This document shows, piece by piece, positions 42,789 through 51,537 of a stretch of DNA of 64,000 bases (its first letter is position 1; every line of letters starts with the position of its first letter). Both the position numbers and the translations under genes were made by a program. The notes below the pieces were generated by a model. It was not told the DNA's origin. It saw only the letters and a list, made by a program, of their open reading frames with translations, and searched no databases. This stretch comes from an uncultured Oscillibacter sp. (GTDB taxonomy: Bacteria; Bacillota; Clostridia; Oscillospirales; Oscillospiraceae), in NCBI GenBank assembly GCA_910585245.1, contig CAJUCO010000010.1, forward strand, positions 1 to 64,000, written 5' to 3'.

Positions 42789-43862
42789 TTAACCGATGAT
42801 TTGAAGTTCCTTGGTATAGTCATAGAAACACTCGTAGCCGGAAGGAGTCGCCACAAGCAAATCCTCGATGCGAACGCCGCCCTTGCCGGGAATATAGATA
42901 CCCGGTTCCACCGAAAAGCACATTCCCGGCTGGATCTCCATTTCATTGGCATCGCCCACATCGGGAAACTCATGTCCGTCAATTCCGATGTTATGTCCAA
43001 TCCGGTGGGTGAAATACTCCCCATAACCGTATTTGCTGATAATCTCCCGGCCAATTCGGTCGATATCACAAAACCGCACACCGGGTTTCACCGCCGCCAT
43101 GGCGGTTGTTTGCGCTTCATAAACAATTTGGTAGATCTTCTGCATTTCTTCAGACACACTCTGATAGAACACCGTCCGCGTCATATCGGAACGGTATCCG
43201 CGATAACGGGCTCCCGTGTCAATCAGCACACAATCACCGGGCCGGAGGGGAGTCCCGTCTGATTTATGATGCGCGTAGCCACAGGATTGACCATAGGCGA
43301 CAATGGGCGTGATATTGTAGCCCTCCGCGCCATATGAGCAATATAATTCGTGGAGCTCTTTTCGGTGTTCGGCCTCCGTCATGCCCGCCTGTAGCATGGG
43401 AAACATCCGGGCAACGACCTTTTGATTGATGGCGCAGGTCTCACGCATGGCTTGGATTTCTCCCTCGTCCTTAATCATACGGACCCGGTCGATAATGTCT
43501 CCGGTCAGCACATAATGCGCAGACCGCACGCTCATCAGACGGAGCAGGAAATTGGCGGACCAGTTTTTATCAACACCCACCGTGACGCCCTCCCGAATCT
43601 TTTCCGCCAGACGTTGGACAGGGTCTTCCGAATCTCCATACCAGCAAATATCATGATGTAAATCCGCGTAGTCGCGTTGAAGTGAATTCAAAAAGAAGGT
43701 ACACCCTCCCCGCGTATCCAGGTATAAAACCAGAAGGCGGGACCCCGGCGTGACAAACCGGCCGGTCAAATAAAAAATTGTTGACGGGTCACTGATGATC
43801 ATTTGCTCCATTCCGTGCCGTTCCATACTTTGCACAATCTTGGCAATGCGGTCTTCTCTCAT
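42789..43862 (-). CDS. M24-family metallopeptidase (Xaa-Pro aminopeptidase-like)
   Basis: A 357-residue creatinase/prolidase-fold enzyme. The N-terminal domain (about 1-130) is the creatinase-N type. The C-terminal pita-bread domain has the five metal ligands: D and D in LIDTGARYRGYRSDMTRTVF, H in HRIGHNIGIDGHE, E in FSVEPGIYIPGKGG and E in VRIEDLL. It removes N-terminal residues before proline or splits Xaa-Pro dipeptides in the cytoplasm. ATG 43862 lies nine bases from GGGAGG; a TTG two codons earlier is possible. It is divergent from the YfcC/M20 operon, suggesting shared peptide or acyl-amino-acid metabolism. Confidence 0.92.
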   Translation of the reverse strand: MREDRIAKIVQSMERHGMEQMIISDPSTIFYLTGRFVTPGSRLLVLYLDTRGGCTFFLNSLQRDYADLHHDICWYGDSEDPVQRLAEKIREGVTVGVDKNWSANFLLRLMSVRSAHYVLTGDIIDRVRMIKDEGEIQAMRETCAINQKVVARMFPMLQAGMTEAEHRKELHELYCSYGAEGYNITPIVAYGQSCGYAHHKSDGTPLRPGDCVLIDTGARYRGYRSDMTRTVFYQSVSEEMQKIYQIVYEAQTTAMAAVKPGVRFCDIDRIGREIISKYGYGEYFTHRIGHNIGIDGHEFPDVGDANEMEIQPGMCFSVEPGIYIPGKGGVRIEDLLVATPSGYECFYDYTKELQIIG

Positions 43863-43990
43863 TTGCAAGTTCCTCCCAATAAATAATGGTGATCGCGGTG
43901 TGTGGTCTTTTGAGATCCGATAAATTTGACGCCGGGAAAGGTATAGATATATTTGGCTGTTATAATAGAAAACATAAAGACTTTTTGTGC

Positions 43991-44019
43991 GTTATATACA
44001 AAAATAAGTAAGAATTCAA
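43991..44019 (-). promoter_or_regulatory. Promoter of the M24 peptidase gene
   Basis: On the minus strand TTGAAT (44019-44014), a 17-base spacer and TATAAC (43996-43991). Its -35 box is only seven bases from the -35 box of the divergent YfcC promoter. Confidence 0.65.
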
Positions 44020-44026
44020 AAGATAA

Positions 44027-44055
44027 TTGACACAACTTTGCGTAATTGTTATAAT
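44027..44055 (+). promoter_or_regulatory. Perfect-consensus sigma-A promoter of the YfcC/M20 operon
   Basis: TTGACA (44027-44032), a 17-base spacer and TATAAT (44050-44055), matching consensus at all 12 positions, about 300 bases upstream of the carrier start. Confidence 0.85.
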
Positions 44056-44061
44056 CAACAA

Positions 44062-44353
44062 GGTTTGAGAATACGCTTTGAAGATGGTTTGAAGAGAATT
44101 TATATAGATATATTTACAGATGTGTTTATGATACAACAAGACCCCTTCAGATTGCAAGCCCTTTTTTAACCCGCAGGGGTCTCCCTTTAAACGAGGGCGT
44201 ACATCACCGCTGGCCCAACGCCGTGTTCGGTTAGGCGCAACATTCCGCTGTCTTGCCGGCGCCGTTCATTCTATCCTCAGGCCAAACTGGGAGCCGCTTA
44301 AGGAGGTTTCCATTTTAGCAACTACGCGTTAAAACAGAAAGGAGACTGTCAAC
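44062..44353 (+). promoter_or_regulatory. ~290-nt leader of the YfcC/M20 operon
   Basis: The leader has an AT-rich first half, then AGACCCCT (44139-44146) pairing with AGGGGTCT (44175-44182) around a loop that contains a CTTTTTT run, then GC-rich sequence. No leader peptide with a ribosome site and no known riboswitch was recognised. Its length suggests post-initiation control, which is inference. Confidence 0.4.
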
Positions 44354-45757
44354 TTGAGTACCAAAGACCTTACCAACAAAAAGAAAATCGCATTCCCCCA
44401 CACGTTGATCATCATTATGATGATGATCATCTTCGCAGCCATCCTCACCTACATCATCCCCGCAGGCGAATACGCCCGGGTGGAGGTAGAGGGGCGTATG
44501 GTCGTCGATCCCTCCAGCTTCCACTGGGTGGATTCCAACCCCGCTTCTCTGTTTGATATTTTCCGGGTGATTCCGGCAGGTATGAAGTCGGTGGCCTATA
44601 TCGCCAACTTCGTGCTGATTATCGGCGGGTCCTTCGCCGTCATTGAGTCTACCGGCGCCACCAAGGCCGTTCTGGCCAAGGTGCTGAAGCTGGGCGGCAA
44701 GCTGGGCGCCTTTTTGCTGCCTGTCATCATTATCGCCTTCTCTTTGCTGCCTGCCTTCACCGGAAACGCCGAGTCCATGCTGGCCTTCGTGCCTTTAGGC
44801 ATCATGGTGGCCCGCTCCATGGGTTATGACGCCATGGTGGGGTTGGCCATCACCATTGCCGCCGGAAACGCCGGTTTCGCCAGCGGCCTGTTCAACTCCA
44901 TGACCACTGGCGTGGCTCAGAGCTTGCTGGGCGTGGAGGTCTTCTCCGGCCTGTGGTTCCGGGCCGTCGGCTACATCCTGCTGCTTGTATCCGTCAGCTT
45001 CTGGACCGTGTGGTACGCCACGCGGGTAAAAGCGGACCCCGCCAAGAGCTGCTGCCGCGCCGCCGAGCTGGCCGCCAAAGAGAGTGCGGGAACCGTTACC
45101 GAGATTGACGCCACGTTGACCACCAGGAGAATCATCATTTTGGTGGAGTTCATCGCCGGCATTGCCACCGTTGTCTACGGAGCTCTCAACAAGTGGGACT
45201 TCGGCACCGAGGTGGCCTGTGTCTTCTTGATCATGGCAGTGGTCATTGGCCTCACCGCAGGTTACTCCCCCAATAAAATCGCCGAGGAATTTGTGACCGG
45301 CGCGAAAAAGGTGCTGGTGGGCGCTTTGGTGGTTGGCTTCTCCAAGGGTATCAGCCTGATCCTGTCTGACGCCTGCATCATTGACACCATCGTCTATGGC
45401 TTCTCCAGCGTCCTCAGCGGGATGCCCAAGATCATTGGCGCGCTGTTCATGTACGCCTTCCAGGTCCTGATAAACTGCTTCATTATCTCTGGCTCCGGTC
45501 AGGCTGCCGCCACAATCCCCATCATGGGCCCCTTGGGCGATGTGCTGGGTCTGACGCCTCAGACCGTTGTCACCGCCTTTATCTTTGGCGACGGTTTGAC
45601 CAACCTGCTCCTGCCCATGTCTGCCGCCACCATGGGAGCCATCGCGATTGCCGAAATCACCTATCCCCAGTATGTCAAGTTCATCTGGCGGATCATCGTC
45701 ACCAACCTTCTGATCGGAGCCGGGATGGTCATTACCGCGACCATCATCAGCCTGTAA
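44354..45757 (+). CDS. YfcC-family carrier (C4-dicarboxylate anaerobic carrier/AbgT-like superfamily)
   Basis: A 467-residue membrane protein with about 11-12 helices. It has the YfcC N-terminal pattern AFPHTLIIIMMMIIFAAIL, with YIIPAGEYAR, and the C-terminal re-entrant segment SGSGQAAATIPIMGPLGDVL. The start is a TTG, supported by AAGGAG nine to ten bases upstream and by homology; no ATG fits. Relatives are proposed to carry arginine/ornithine, short-chain acids or small peptides. Co-transcription with an M20 amidohydrolase and a divergent M24 peptidase points to import of an acylated amino acid or dipeptide. Confidence 0.88.
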   Translation: MSTKDLTNKKKIAFPHTLIIIMMMIIFAAILTYIIPAGEYARVEVEGRMVVDPSSFHWVDSNPASLFDIFRVIPAGMKSVAYIANFVLIIGGSFAVIESTGATKAVLAKVLKLGGKLGAFLLPVIIIAFSLLPAFTGNAESMLAFVPLGIMVARSMGYDAMVGLAITIAAGNAGFASGLFNSMTTGVAQSLLGVEVFSGLWFRAVGYILLLVSVSFWTVWYATRVKADPAKSCCRAAELAAKESAGTVTEIDATLTTRRIIILVEFIAGIATVVYGALNKWDFGTEVACVFLIMAVVIGLTAGYSPNKIAEEFVTGAKKVLVGALVVGFSKGISLILSDACIIDTIVYGFSSVLSGMPKIIGALFMYAFQVLINCFIISGSGQAAATIPIMGPLGDVLGLTPQTVVTAFIFGDGLTNLLLPMSAATMGAIAIAEITYPQYVKFIWRIIVTNLLIGAGMVITATIISL

Positions 45758-45779
45758 ACCAAAATCCTTCAGAAAAAGT

Positions 45780-45805
45780 TGGAGGCATCGCGCCTCCAGC
45801 TTTTT
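45780..45805 (+). terminator. Intra-operon terminator after the YfcC gene
   Basis: TGGAGGC pairs with GCCTCCA (45780-45798), followed by GCTTTTTCT. It probably reduces but does not abolish expression of the M20 gene. Confidence 0.75.
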
Positions 45806-45902
45806 CTCTTCCGTTCAACGCCTTGGATGTTGAATATTTATATGCGTTGACGGTATCAAATTCGTCTGCTCCAACGGAGGAGACTATAAGGGAGAATCTC
45901 TC

Positions 45903-47099
45903 ATGGACTATATGAAACGGGCTTTGGAGCTGAAAGAACGTCTGGTGCAAGACCGCCGCTTCCTGCACCAGCACCCGGAGCTTCGCAGCGATCTGCCCAT
46001 TACCCTTTCCTTCGTAGAGGAACGTTTGAAGACGTTGGGGCTTGATTTCCACCGCTGCGGCGGAAGCGGTCTGACCGCCACCGTCGGCGGCAAAAGGCCC
46101 GGTCCTGTCTTGCTGCTTCGGGCGGACATGGACGCCCTGCCTATGCAGGAGGAGAGCGGCCTGGAATTTGCGTCCCTCACTTCCGGGCAAGCCCACTGCT
46201 GCGGCCACGACACCCATACCGCCATGCTCCTTTGCGCCGCCCAGATGCTCAAGGAAAATGAAGACGCCCTGGAGGGGGTTGTCAAGCTGATGTTCCAGCC
46301 GGACGAAGAGGGCGGATACGGCTGCCTGAACATGGTAAATGACGGAATCCTGGAAAACCCCAAGGTAGACGCGGCTCTGGCGCTTCACGTGGATGCCGCC
46401 GCCCCCTTGGGTAGCTTTGCCTACAGCATGGGGCCCGCCTTTTCTTCCAACGACGTGTTCTCCATCAAAGTAATCGGAAAGGCCGGTCATGGCGCCCGTC
46501 CCCACCAGTCCGTTGACCCCATCAACGCTGCCGCCCATATCCTGGTGGGCCTGGAAACCCTCATTGCCCGGGAGGCGAACCCCTCCGAGACCTGTATGCT
46601 GTGTGTCGGCTCTATTGAGAGCAGCTCCAAAGCCTTCAATATCATCCCGGAGAGCGTGCTGATGAAAGGCTCCATCCGCACCTATAATCACGGCCAACGA
46701 GAGATGCTGGTCCGCCGCCTGAAAGAAGTGGCGGAGTACACCGCTATGGCGTTTGCCTGCCGGGCGGAGGTCCAGTATGAGGTGCAGATGCCACCCCTGA
46801 TCGTCAACGATGATTTGGAACTAGAGATGCGAACCTATCTAGACGAGGTTCTGACGGGCTTTGGCGGCGTTGTGGAGCCTCCCGTCGCCAAAATGGGATC
46901 TGAGGATTTCACCCATGTGACCAACCGGGTTCCTTCCGCCTTTTTCTTCATCGGTGCAGGCCCTGACCGGGAACACGGCGGACAGTATAGCCAGCATAAC
47001 ACCAAGGTTGTCTTCAACGAGGAGATGCTGCCCATGGGAGCGGCGGGGTACGCCTATTGCGCCGAGAAATGGTTGGCAAACCACAAGGGGACACGGTAA
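45903..47099 (+). CDS. M20-family amidohydrolase (hippurate/N-acyl-amino-acid hydrolase-like)
   Basis: A 398-residue cytosolic metallohydrolase of the M20D/IAL group. Metal-site motifs are LLLRADMDALPM and CCGHDTHTAMLL, the catalytic glutamates lie in MFQPDEEGG, and the dimerisation domain is at about residues 185-300 (VIGKAGHGARPHQSVDPINA). Relatives remove acyl or aryl groups from amino acids, or are carboxypeptidases. It follows the YfcC carrier and may hydrolyse the imported compound. A perfect 16-bp terminator follows. Exact substrate unknown. Confidence 0.92.
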   Translation: MDYMKRALELKERLVQDRRFLHQHPELRSDLPITLSFVEERLKTLGLDFHRCGGSGLTATVGGKRPGPVLLLRADMDALPMQEESGLEFASLTSGQAHCCGHDTHTAMLLCAAQMLKENEDALEGVVKLMFQPDEEGGYGCLNMVNDGILENPKVDAALALHVDAAAPLGSFAYSMGPAFSSNDVFSIKVIGKAGHGARPHQSVDPINAAAHILVGLETLIAREANPSETCMLCVGSIESSSKAFNIIPESVLMKGSIRTYNHGQREMLVRRLKEVAEYTAMAFACRAEVQYEVQMPPLIVNDDLELEMRTYLDEVLTGFGGVVEPPVAKMGSEDFTHVTNRVPSAFFFIGAGPDREHGGQYSQHNTKVVFNEEMLPMGAAGYAYCAEKWLANHKGTR

Positions 47100-47106
47100 T
47101 TTGACG

Positions 47107-47146
47107 GACTCCCGCTTTTCGGACTTTTTGCCGAAAAGCGGGAGTC
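47107..47146 (+). terminator. Terminator of the M20 gene
   Basis: GACTCCCGCTTTTCGG pairs perfectly with CCGAAAAGCGGGAGTC around an 8-base loop, nine bases after the stop, followed by TTCC. Confidence 0.85.
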
Positions 47147-47329
47147 TTCCTATGTGGGAAGCCCTGTATTTGCGGGGCTTTCTTTGGCTCAAAAAAGACT
47201 TGCTCCATATTCCCTTTTTGCGCCGCCGGTTTCCCAGGGAATTGTGTTCATATTTCCGGCAGGATAGTCGCAATATTCCCCATAAGCCGCTTAAACCAAC
47301 GCCCTCAGGCAGCCAGTACAAAACTGGAC

Positions 47330-47358
47330 TTGCAATTTCTGGAATTTTGGGTTATAAT
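47330..47358 (+). promoter_or_regulatory. Promoter of a candidate non-coding RNA or kamA leader
   Basis: TTGCAA (47330-47335), a 17-base spacer and TATAAT (47353-47358), with an AT-rich start region. Confidence 0.75.
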
Positions 47359-47364
47359 ATATAA

Positions 47365-47535
47365 AACAACCATTGCGGCGAAGTGTTTTCCGGCGCCCCG
47401 GCGGCGGGCCGCACACATTGGGAGGACCATTCGGCATTATATGAACACCGTTTGAAACATCTTGTTTTTTAAGATCAGAACAACGTTTATGTAAAGCGCA
47501 GAGCCGGACGGTCAGGGCCGGGTCTGCGCTTTTTT
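47365..47535 (+). ncRNA. Candidate structured RNA (~171 nt) with own promoter and terminator
   Basis: From the promoter at 47330-47358 the transcript runs through a GC-rich hairpin block (GCGGC near 47375 with GCCGC near 47410), an ATCTT/AAGAT hairpin near 47460-47475 and a strong terminator (AAAGCGCAGA with TCTGCGCTTT, 47493-47535, then TTTTTT). There is no ORF with a ribosome site. Size and layout suit a 6S-type RNA or similar independent RNA. It could instead be a transcription attenuator for the KamA-like gene 190 bases downstream; no lysine-riboswitch core was found. Confidence 0.55.
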
Positions 47536-47726
47536 ACGTTAGAACCTGTATTGAAACGGGAAGAACACCCTCTGGACGGGCTGCTTTCCCTTCTGCCACG
47601 GCGCGTTTTTCTGCCGTACACCGGCGTGGCTTTGAAAATACGCTCCGCCTGTTGGGCTCCCACCCATCCGGCGTTCTCCTCTTTTGCGTACGGGTTCTCT
47701 ATTTTTCAGAAAGGTGGTGGCAGCGT
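47536..47726. other. Spacer before the KamA-like gene
   Basis: It contains only the ribosome site of the next gene (AAAGGTGG near 47710). A GC-rich CACGGCG...CGTGGCT segment (47598-47635) could fold. No promoter was recognised, so the gene may depend on read-through from 47353. Confidence 0.4.
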
Positions 47727-48836
47727 ATGAGCTGGCAGGATGAATGGAGAAAGGGATATCGGACGGCGGAGGAGCTGGCGCCCATCCTGGGATGGACGCC
47801 GGAGGAAACCGCCCGTTATGCCAAAGTTATTGAGCGGTATCCCATGCTGATCCCACCCTATTATTTGTCTCTGGTGGACCCGAAAGACCCGGAGGACCCC
47901 ATTGCCCGGATGTGCATTCCCTCCCTGGCGGAGCTGGAGGCCGGAGGCGAGCAGGATACCAGCGGCGAGGCGGATAACACCAAAATCGAGGGGTTGCAGC
48001 ACAAATATACCCAAACGGCCTTGCTGCTGTCCACGAACCAGTGCGCCATGTACTGCCGCCACTGCTTCCGCAAGCGGATGGTGGGTCTCACCGACGCGGA
48101 GCTGAACAAACGGGTGGACGAGGCCGTGGCCTATGTGAAATCCCACCGTGAAATCAACAATATTCTGATCTCCGGCGGAGACGCCTTCATGAACCCCAAC
48201 CACATTTTAGAGCGTTATCTGCGGGAACTCACCGCCGTGGAGCACCTGGATCTTATCCGCTTCGGCTCCCGCGTGCCGGTGACGCTGCCGGAACGGATCT
48301 ATGGGGACCCGGAGTTTTTGGCCCTGTTCGAGGAGTACGGAAAGAAAAAGACCCTGGTTCTGGTGACCCACTTCAATCACCCCAGGGAGTTGACGGAACA
48401 GGCGGCCCGGGCCCTTCGGGCCATGATTGAGCGGGGAGTGCCGGTGCGGAACCAGACCGTTTTGACCCGTGGCATCAACGACGATGGGGAGACCCTGGGG
48501 AAATTGCTCTCGGGTCTTGTGCGGCTGGGAGTCATGCCCTATTACATCTTCCAGTGCCGCCCGGTTACCGGAGTGAAGGGCCGCTTCCAGGTGCCCCTGA
48601 ACGAGGGACTGCGAATCGTGGACGAGGCCAAGTCCCGCCAAAACGGTCTGGGCAAGGCGGTGCGTTATGCCATGAGCCACCCACGGGGCAAGATCGAAAT
48701 TGTCTGCCAGCTGCCCAGCGGGGAGACGCTGTTCAAGTTCCATCAGAACAAGTACCCCGAGGACCGCTCCCGGCCCTTTACCGTCCGGCTCTCCCCCACG
48801 GACACTTGGCTGGACGACGGACTCCAGGGTATTTGA
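47727..48836 (+). CDS. KamA-family radical SAM enzyme (lysine 2,3-aminomutase-like)
   Basis: A 369-residue radical SAM enzyme with iron-sulfur ligands C106, C110 and C113 (CAMYCRHCFR), which matches the KamA/AblA signature, and ISGGDAFMN for SAM binding. Pyridoxal-phosphate-binding features are expected in KHQN-type C-terminal segments; GETLFKFHQNKYPE is present near residue 335. It is shorter than true lysine 2,3-aminomutase (~415 residues) and lacks a long C-terminal zinc domain, so it may be a glutamate- or peptide-acting relative. No kamDE genes are nearby. ATG 47727 has AAAGGTGG. Family firm, substrate uncertain. Confidence 0.88.
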   Translation: MSWQDEWRKGYRTAEELAPILGWTPEETARYAKVIERYPMLIPPYYLSLVDPKDPEDPIARMCIPSLAELEAGGEQDTSGEADNTKIEGLQHKYTQTALLLSTNQCAMYCRHCFRKRMVGLTDAELNKRVDEAVAYVKSHREINNILISGGDAFMNPNHILERYLRELTAVEHLDLIRFGSRVPVTLPERIYGDPEFLALFEEYGKKKTLVLVTHFNHPRELTEQAARALRAMIERGVPVRNQTVLTRGINDDGETLGKLLSGLVRLGVMPYYIFQCRPVTGVKGRFQVPLNEGLRIVDEAKSRQNGLGKAVRYAMSHPRGKIEIVCQLPSGETLFKFHQNKYPEDRSRPFTVRLSPTDTWLDDGLQGI

Positions 48837-48860
48837 TAGACGGGGGAGAAAGAGGCCAAG

Positions 48861-48889
48861 ACGCGGCGGACCTGAGAGGTTCGCCGCGT
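48861..48889 (+). terminator. Terminator of the KamA-like gene
   Basis: ACGCGGCG and CGCCGCGT, with ACCT/AGGT pairing inside, form a hairpin 24 bases after the stop, followed by TTTC. Confidence 0.75.
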
Positions 48890-48892
48890 TTC

Positions 48893-48974
48893 AGCTTGTC
48901 AAAAAAGCGCTGTCTAAAATAGGGCGGAAAGGAAAAGAGCTACGAGAGAAACCCGTCAGGGGTTTCTCTCGTTT
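48893..48974 (+). repeat. Dispersed intergenic repeat, copy A (~82 bp)
   Basis: It begins AGCTTGTCAAAAAAG and ends in the hairpin GAGAGAAACCC-GTCA-GGGGTTTCTCTC. A second copy at 62357-62437 matches at about nine of ten positions with one indel. Both copies directly follow a terminator stem and lie outside genes. The 3' hairpin could itself act as a terminator. Confidence 0.8.
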
Positions 48975-48982
48975 TGAATCAG

Positions 48983-49018
48983 AAGTTTTTCAGACCTTTT
49001 GAAAGGTCTGAAAAACTT
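48983..49018. terminator. 17-bp hairpin in the convergent kamA/M56 interval
   Basis: AAGTTTTTCAGACCTTT pairs perfectly with AAAGGTCTGAAAAACTT around a 2-base loop. It could stop transcription on either strand, since T-runs occur within the arms. Confidence 0.6.
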
Positions 49019-49053
49019 GCTCAGACTGGCGAAAATCCTTTTTCGACAGCCTG

Positions 49054-49078
49054 AGGCCCGCCTTCCGGCGGGCCTTTT
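49054..49078 (+). terminator. Compact terminator before the M56 gene end
   Basis: AGGCCCGCC-TTCC-GGCGGGCCT followed by TTT, the fourth hairpin in a 220-bp interval that separates convergent genes. Confidence 0.75.
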
Positions 49079-49110
49079 GAGTGGGAAACACCAAGAGGGA
49101 ACCGGCGGTT

Positions 49111-51537
49111 TTATCCCTGAATATCCACTGGACGGACCGGCTTTCCCTCCAGGGTGACGTTCAGCGGGGCGCCGTCGGGGAAGGTGAGGAGGACATAGCC
49201 GGAGTCCAGCTTCTTGAGGGGCTGAATCTCCACATACCAAGCTCCGTCCTTCCAGAGGGGTTCCCAGGCGTAGCGCCATGGAAAACCGTTGTAATAGAGA
49301 TACTGCCGCCCCTCGGAGTGGATGACGTACCAAGTTTTTATCGCGCACCGGCTCATGGCTTTCCGGGCGGCGGCGGGGAGCTCCTCCACCGTCATGGCCA
49401 AGCCGTCCGGCTTGCCGGAGGACTTCTGGGTATCACTCTCTTGCTTCAGGGTCAGTGTGACGTTGCCCGTGAGGTTTCCCAAGTCTCCCTCCGGGGCGTA
49501 GACGAACAGGCGGTAAGAGCCCGGTTTCACGGAGCTGCCGTCGAAGGCAAAGTCCGCCGTGCAACGTAGCGTCCCGTTCATCCGATTGTTAGAGACACAG
49601 TAATAGGTGATGTCCTCAGGGCTGTGCTCCATGTCGCAAAAGCCGACCGACATACGTTCGCCTGTCTCCGCCGTCACGTCGTATCGAATCCGGTCCCCTT
49701 CGGACAAAATGTATTCTCCCAGAAGCTGCCAGCTGCCGCCCCGTATCCGTGTCTGGTTCACGGGAATGGTGACGTTTGTGCCGCCGGGTCCATCTTCCGG
49801 GCTGTCCCAATCGCCGAAGAGCGCCTCAACCTCTGCTTTGGTCATCTCCCGGACAGACCGGATCTTACCGTCCGCGCCCCGTTCTACTTGCACGTCCAGC
49901 AGGCCCAGGGGATTCATGTCCAAGGTCACGCAGGAGTCGTCCGAACGGAGGTCCAGGAAAACCCGGATCAGCGTTCCCTGATAATAGTAGGCGCGGCCCT
50001 CCCGGGTAATTCCGGCGGTCTTGTACTCCGCCGTCTGTTGGGCCTCTAAGGCTTCTTTAAGGGCATCCAATTCCTCATCCCGCTCCGCCGCCTGCAACAG
50101 AATGGAGAAAAACGCGGCGTTCGCTTTGGAGGTCCGGGCAATCCAAGTATCCAGCGTGTCCGTGCCCCAGTCCAGATGGTTGACAAGAACGGAGAAAAAG
50201 GCGCTGTTGCCGTCCTCATAGACCTGTTCCAAGATGGCGTTTATGGCTTCGCCCCCCCACTCCCGGGTCTGGGTCAGAAGGCAGTTGAAAAAAGCGAGGT
50301 TCCCGTCTTCATAGCACTGTTTCAGCCATTCCTCCCGCGCCTCCTCGCTCAGGAACGGAACCGCCACGCTGAACGCGGCGATGTCGCCCTCCTCATAGCT
50401 TCGCTCCGCCAGAAGGGCGGACCGCAGGCAGAGATTCTCGTTGGACGCCGCCTGGGCTGAAACCGGCGGCAGGGCCGCTCCCTTGGCCGGGCTTGTATCG
50501 CGTTTGACAGGTCCGGTATAAACCCCTGCCGCTGCAGCCCCGGTGGTCAGCGCCACAGCCAGGATCAAAGACAGCAGAGCCGTCCGTTTAGAGGGTTTCT
50601 TAAATTTCATAATAGCGGTCAGCCTCTCTTTCAATAATTCCGCACTCTCTCCCAGGCCGGCGGAGCCCGGGATGGCGTGATACCTGCCTCCTGTCTCCAG
50701 AGCCCGGAGGAGGGTGTCTCCATAGGCCCGCCATTCCTCTGGCTCCAGGACCTGGAGCACCGCCTCGTCACAGGCCAGCTCGCAGTCCCGGTTGATTTCT
50801 CCGTCCATAACCCAAACCAGGGGATTGAACCAGTGGAGACACACCGTCAGCTGGACCAGCCACTTGTAGAGCAGGTCCCGCCGCCGGTAATGGGTCAGCT
50901 CATGGAGAACCGTGTGGCGAAAATCCGCTTCTGCCATCTCTGCCGAGGGCAGGACAATGCAGGGCCGGAACAGCCCCAGCAGCATGGGGGAGGCCGCCAG
51001 GGGATTCTCATACAGCTCCACAGGCCGCCGGACCCCCAGCCGCTCCCCGGTCCGGGCCAGCAGGTCCAGCAGGGCGGGGTTCTCCACCTCCCGGCAGCCT
51101 GCCCGGAGATAGCGGGAGAAGCCTTGGCAGCTGGTGGCCTTCCATACCAAAAGGATCAGCGCTCCGCCCAGCCACACCAGGGCTAGGACCTCCGCCGGGT
51201 CCGGCAGGGCGGCGGACTTTGGGGCGGCGGAGGACTCCGGTAGAACCGGGGGAGCCGGTTTTACAGCGGTCAGGTTTTTTGTGGGTGCCGTCTCCGGTGG
51301 CTGGGGAACCCCGGTCCGGACGGCAACAGGGGCCGCCGTCTCTCGGAACAAAGACCCCACAGGGCTGAGCTCCGGCGAGAGGGGGAGCAGCAGCCGGAAT
51401 ACGGCGATGAGCCAGACATAATACTGCCAGCGCCTGCTGAAGCGCTCCCGGAGCAGAGGCCGGAGGGCCAGCAGGACCAGGATGGCCAGGGAGCCGGAAA
51501 GGGACAGGGAGGCGGCGGTTTTCAAAACCTCCCTCAT
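49111..51537 (-). CDS. BlaR1-like M56 metalloprotease with an unusual extracellular repeat domain
   Basis: An 808-residue membrane sensor-protease. Helices near residues 10-30, 38-55, 115-133 and 312-332 flank a cytoplasmic M56 zinc site, HELTH at 212-216, with a further glutamate in INRDCELACDEAV. On signal, BlaR1-type proteins cleave the cognate BlaI repressor. The outer part lacks the penicillin-binding transpeptidase domain of BlaR1. Instead, residues ~385-500 contain about four degenerate ~30-residue repeats (YEDGNLAFF, YEDGNSAFF, SKANAAFF), followed by a beta-rich region and a C-terminal ~60-residue module. The signal is therefore unlikely to be a beta-lactam. Four-base overlap (ATGA) couples it to the repressor gene. 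Confidence 0.88.
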   Translation of the reverse strand: MREVLKTAASLSLSGSLAILVLLALRPLLRERFSRRWQYYVWLIAVFRLLLPLSPELSPVGSLFRETAAPVAVRTGVPQPPETAPTKNLTAVKPAPPVLPESSAAPKSAALPDPAEVLALVWLGGALILLVWKATSCQGFSRYLRAGCREVENPALLDLLARTGERLGVRRPVELYENPLAASPMLLGLFRPCIVLPSAEMAEADFRHTVLHELTHYRRRDLLYKWLVQLTVCLHWFNPLVWVMDGEINRDCELACDEAVLQVLEPEEWRAYGDTLLRALETGGRYHAIPGSAGLGESAELLKERLTAIMKFKKPSKRTALLSLILAVALTTGAAAAGVYTGPVKRDTSPAKGAALPPVSAQAASNENLCLRSALLAERSYEEGDIAAFSVAVPFLSEEAREEWLKQCYEDGNLAFFNCLLTQTREWGGEAINAILEQVYEDGNSAFFSVLVNHLDWGTDTLDTWIARTSKANAAFFSILLQAAERDEELDALKEALEAQQTAEYKTAGITREGRAYYYQGTLIRVFLDLRSDDSCVTLDMNPLGLLDVQVERGADGKIRSVREMTKAEVEALFGDWDSPEDGPGGTNVTIPVNQTRIRGGSWQLLGEYILSEGDRIRYDVTAETGERMSVGFCDMEHSPEDITYYCVSNNRMNGTLRCTADFAFDGSSVKPGSYRLFVYAPEGDLGNLTGNVTLTLKQESDTQKSSGKPDGLAMTVEELPAAARKAMSRCAIKTWYVIHSEGRQYLYYNGFPWRYAWEPLWKDGAWYVEIQPLKKLDSGYVLLTFPDGAPLNVTLEGKPVRPVDIQG

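Noticed and set aside
47365..47535. Lysine riboswitch upstream of the KamA-like gene
   Set aside because: The conserved lysine-aptamer core and five-stem layout could not be found; kept only as an unassigned structured RNA.
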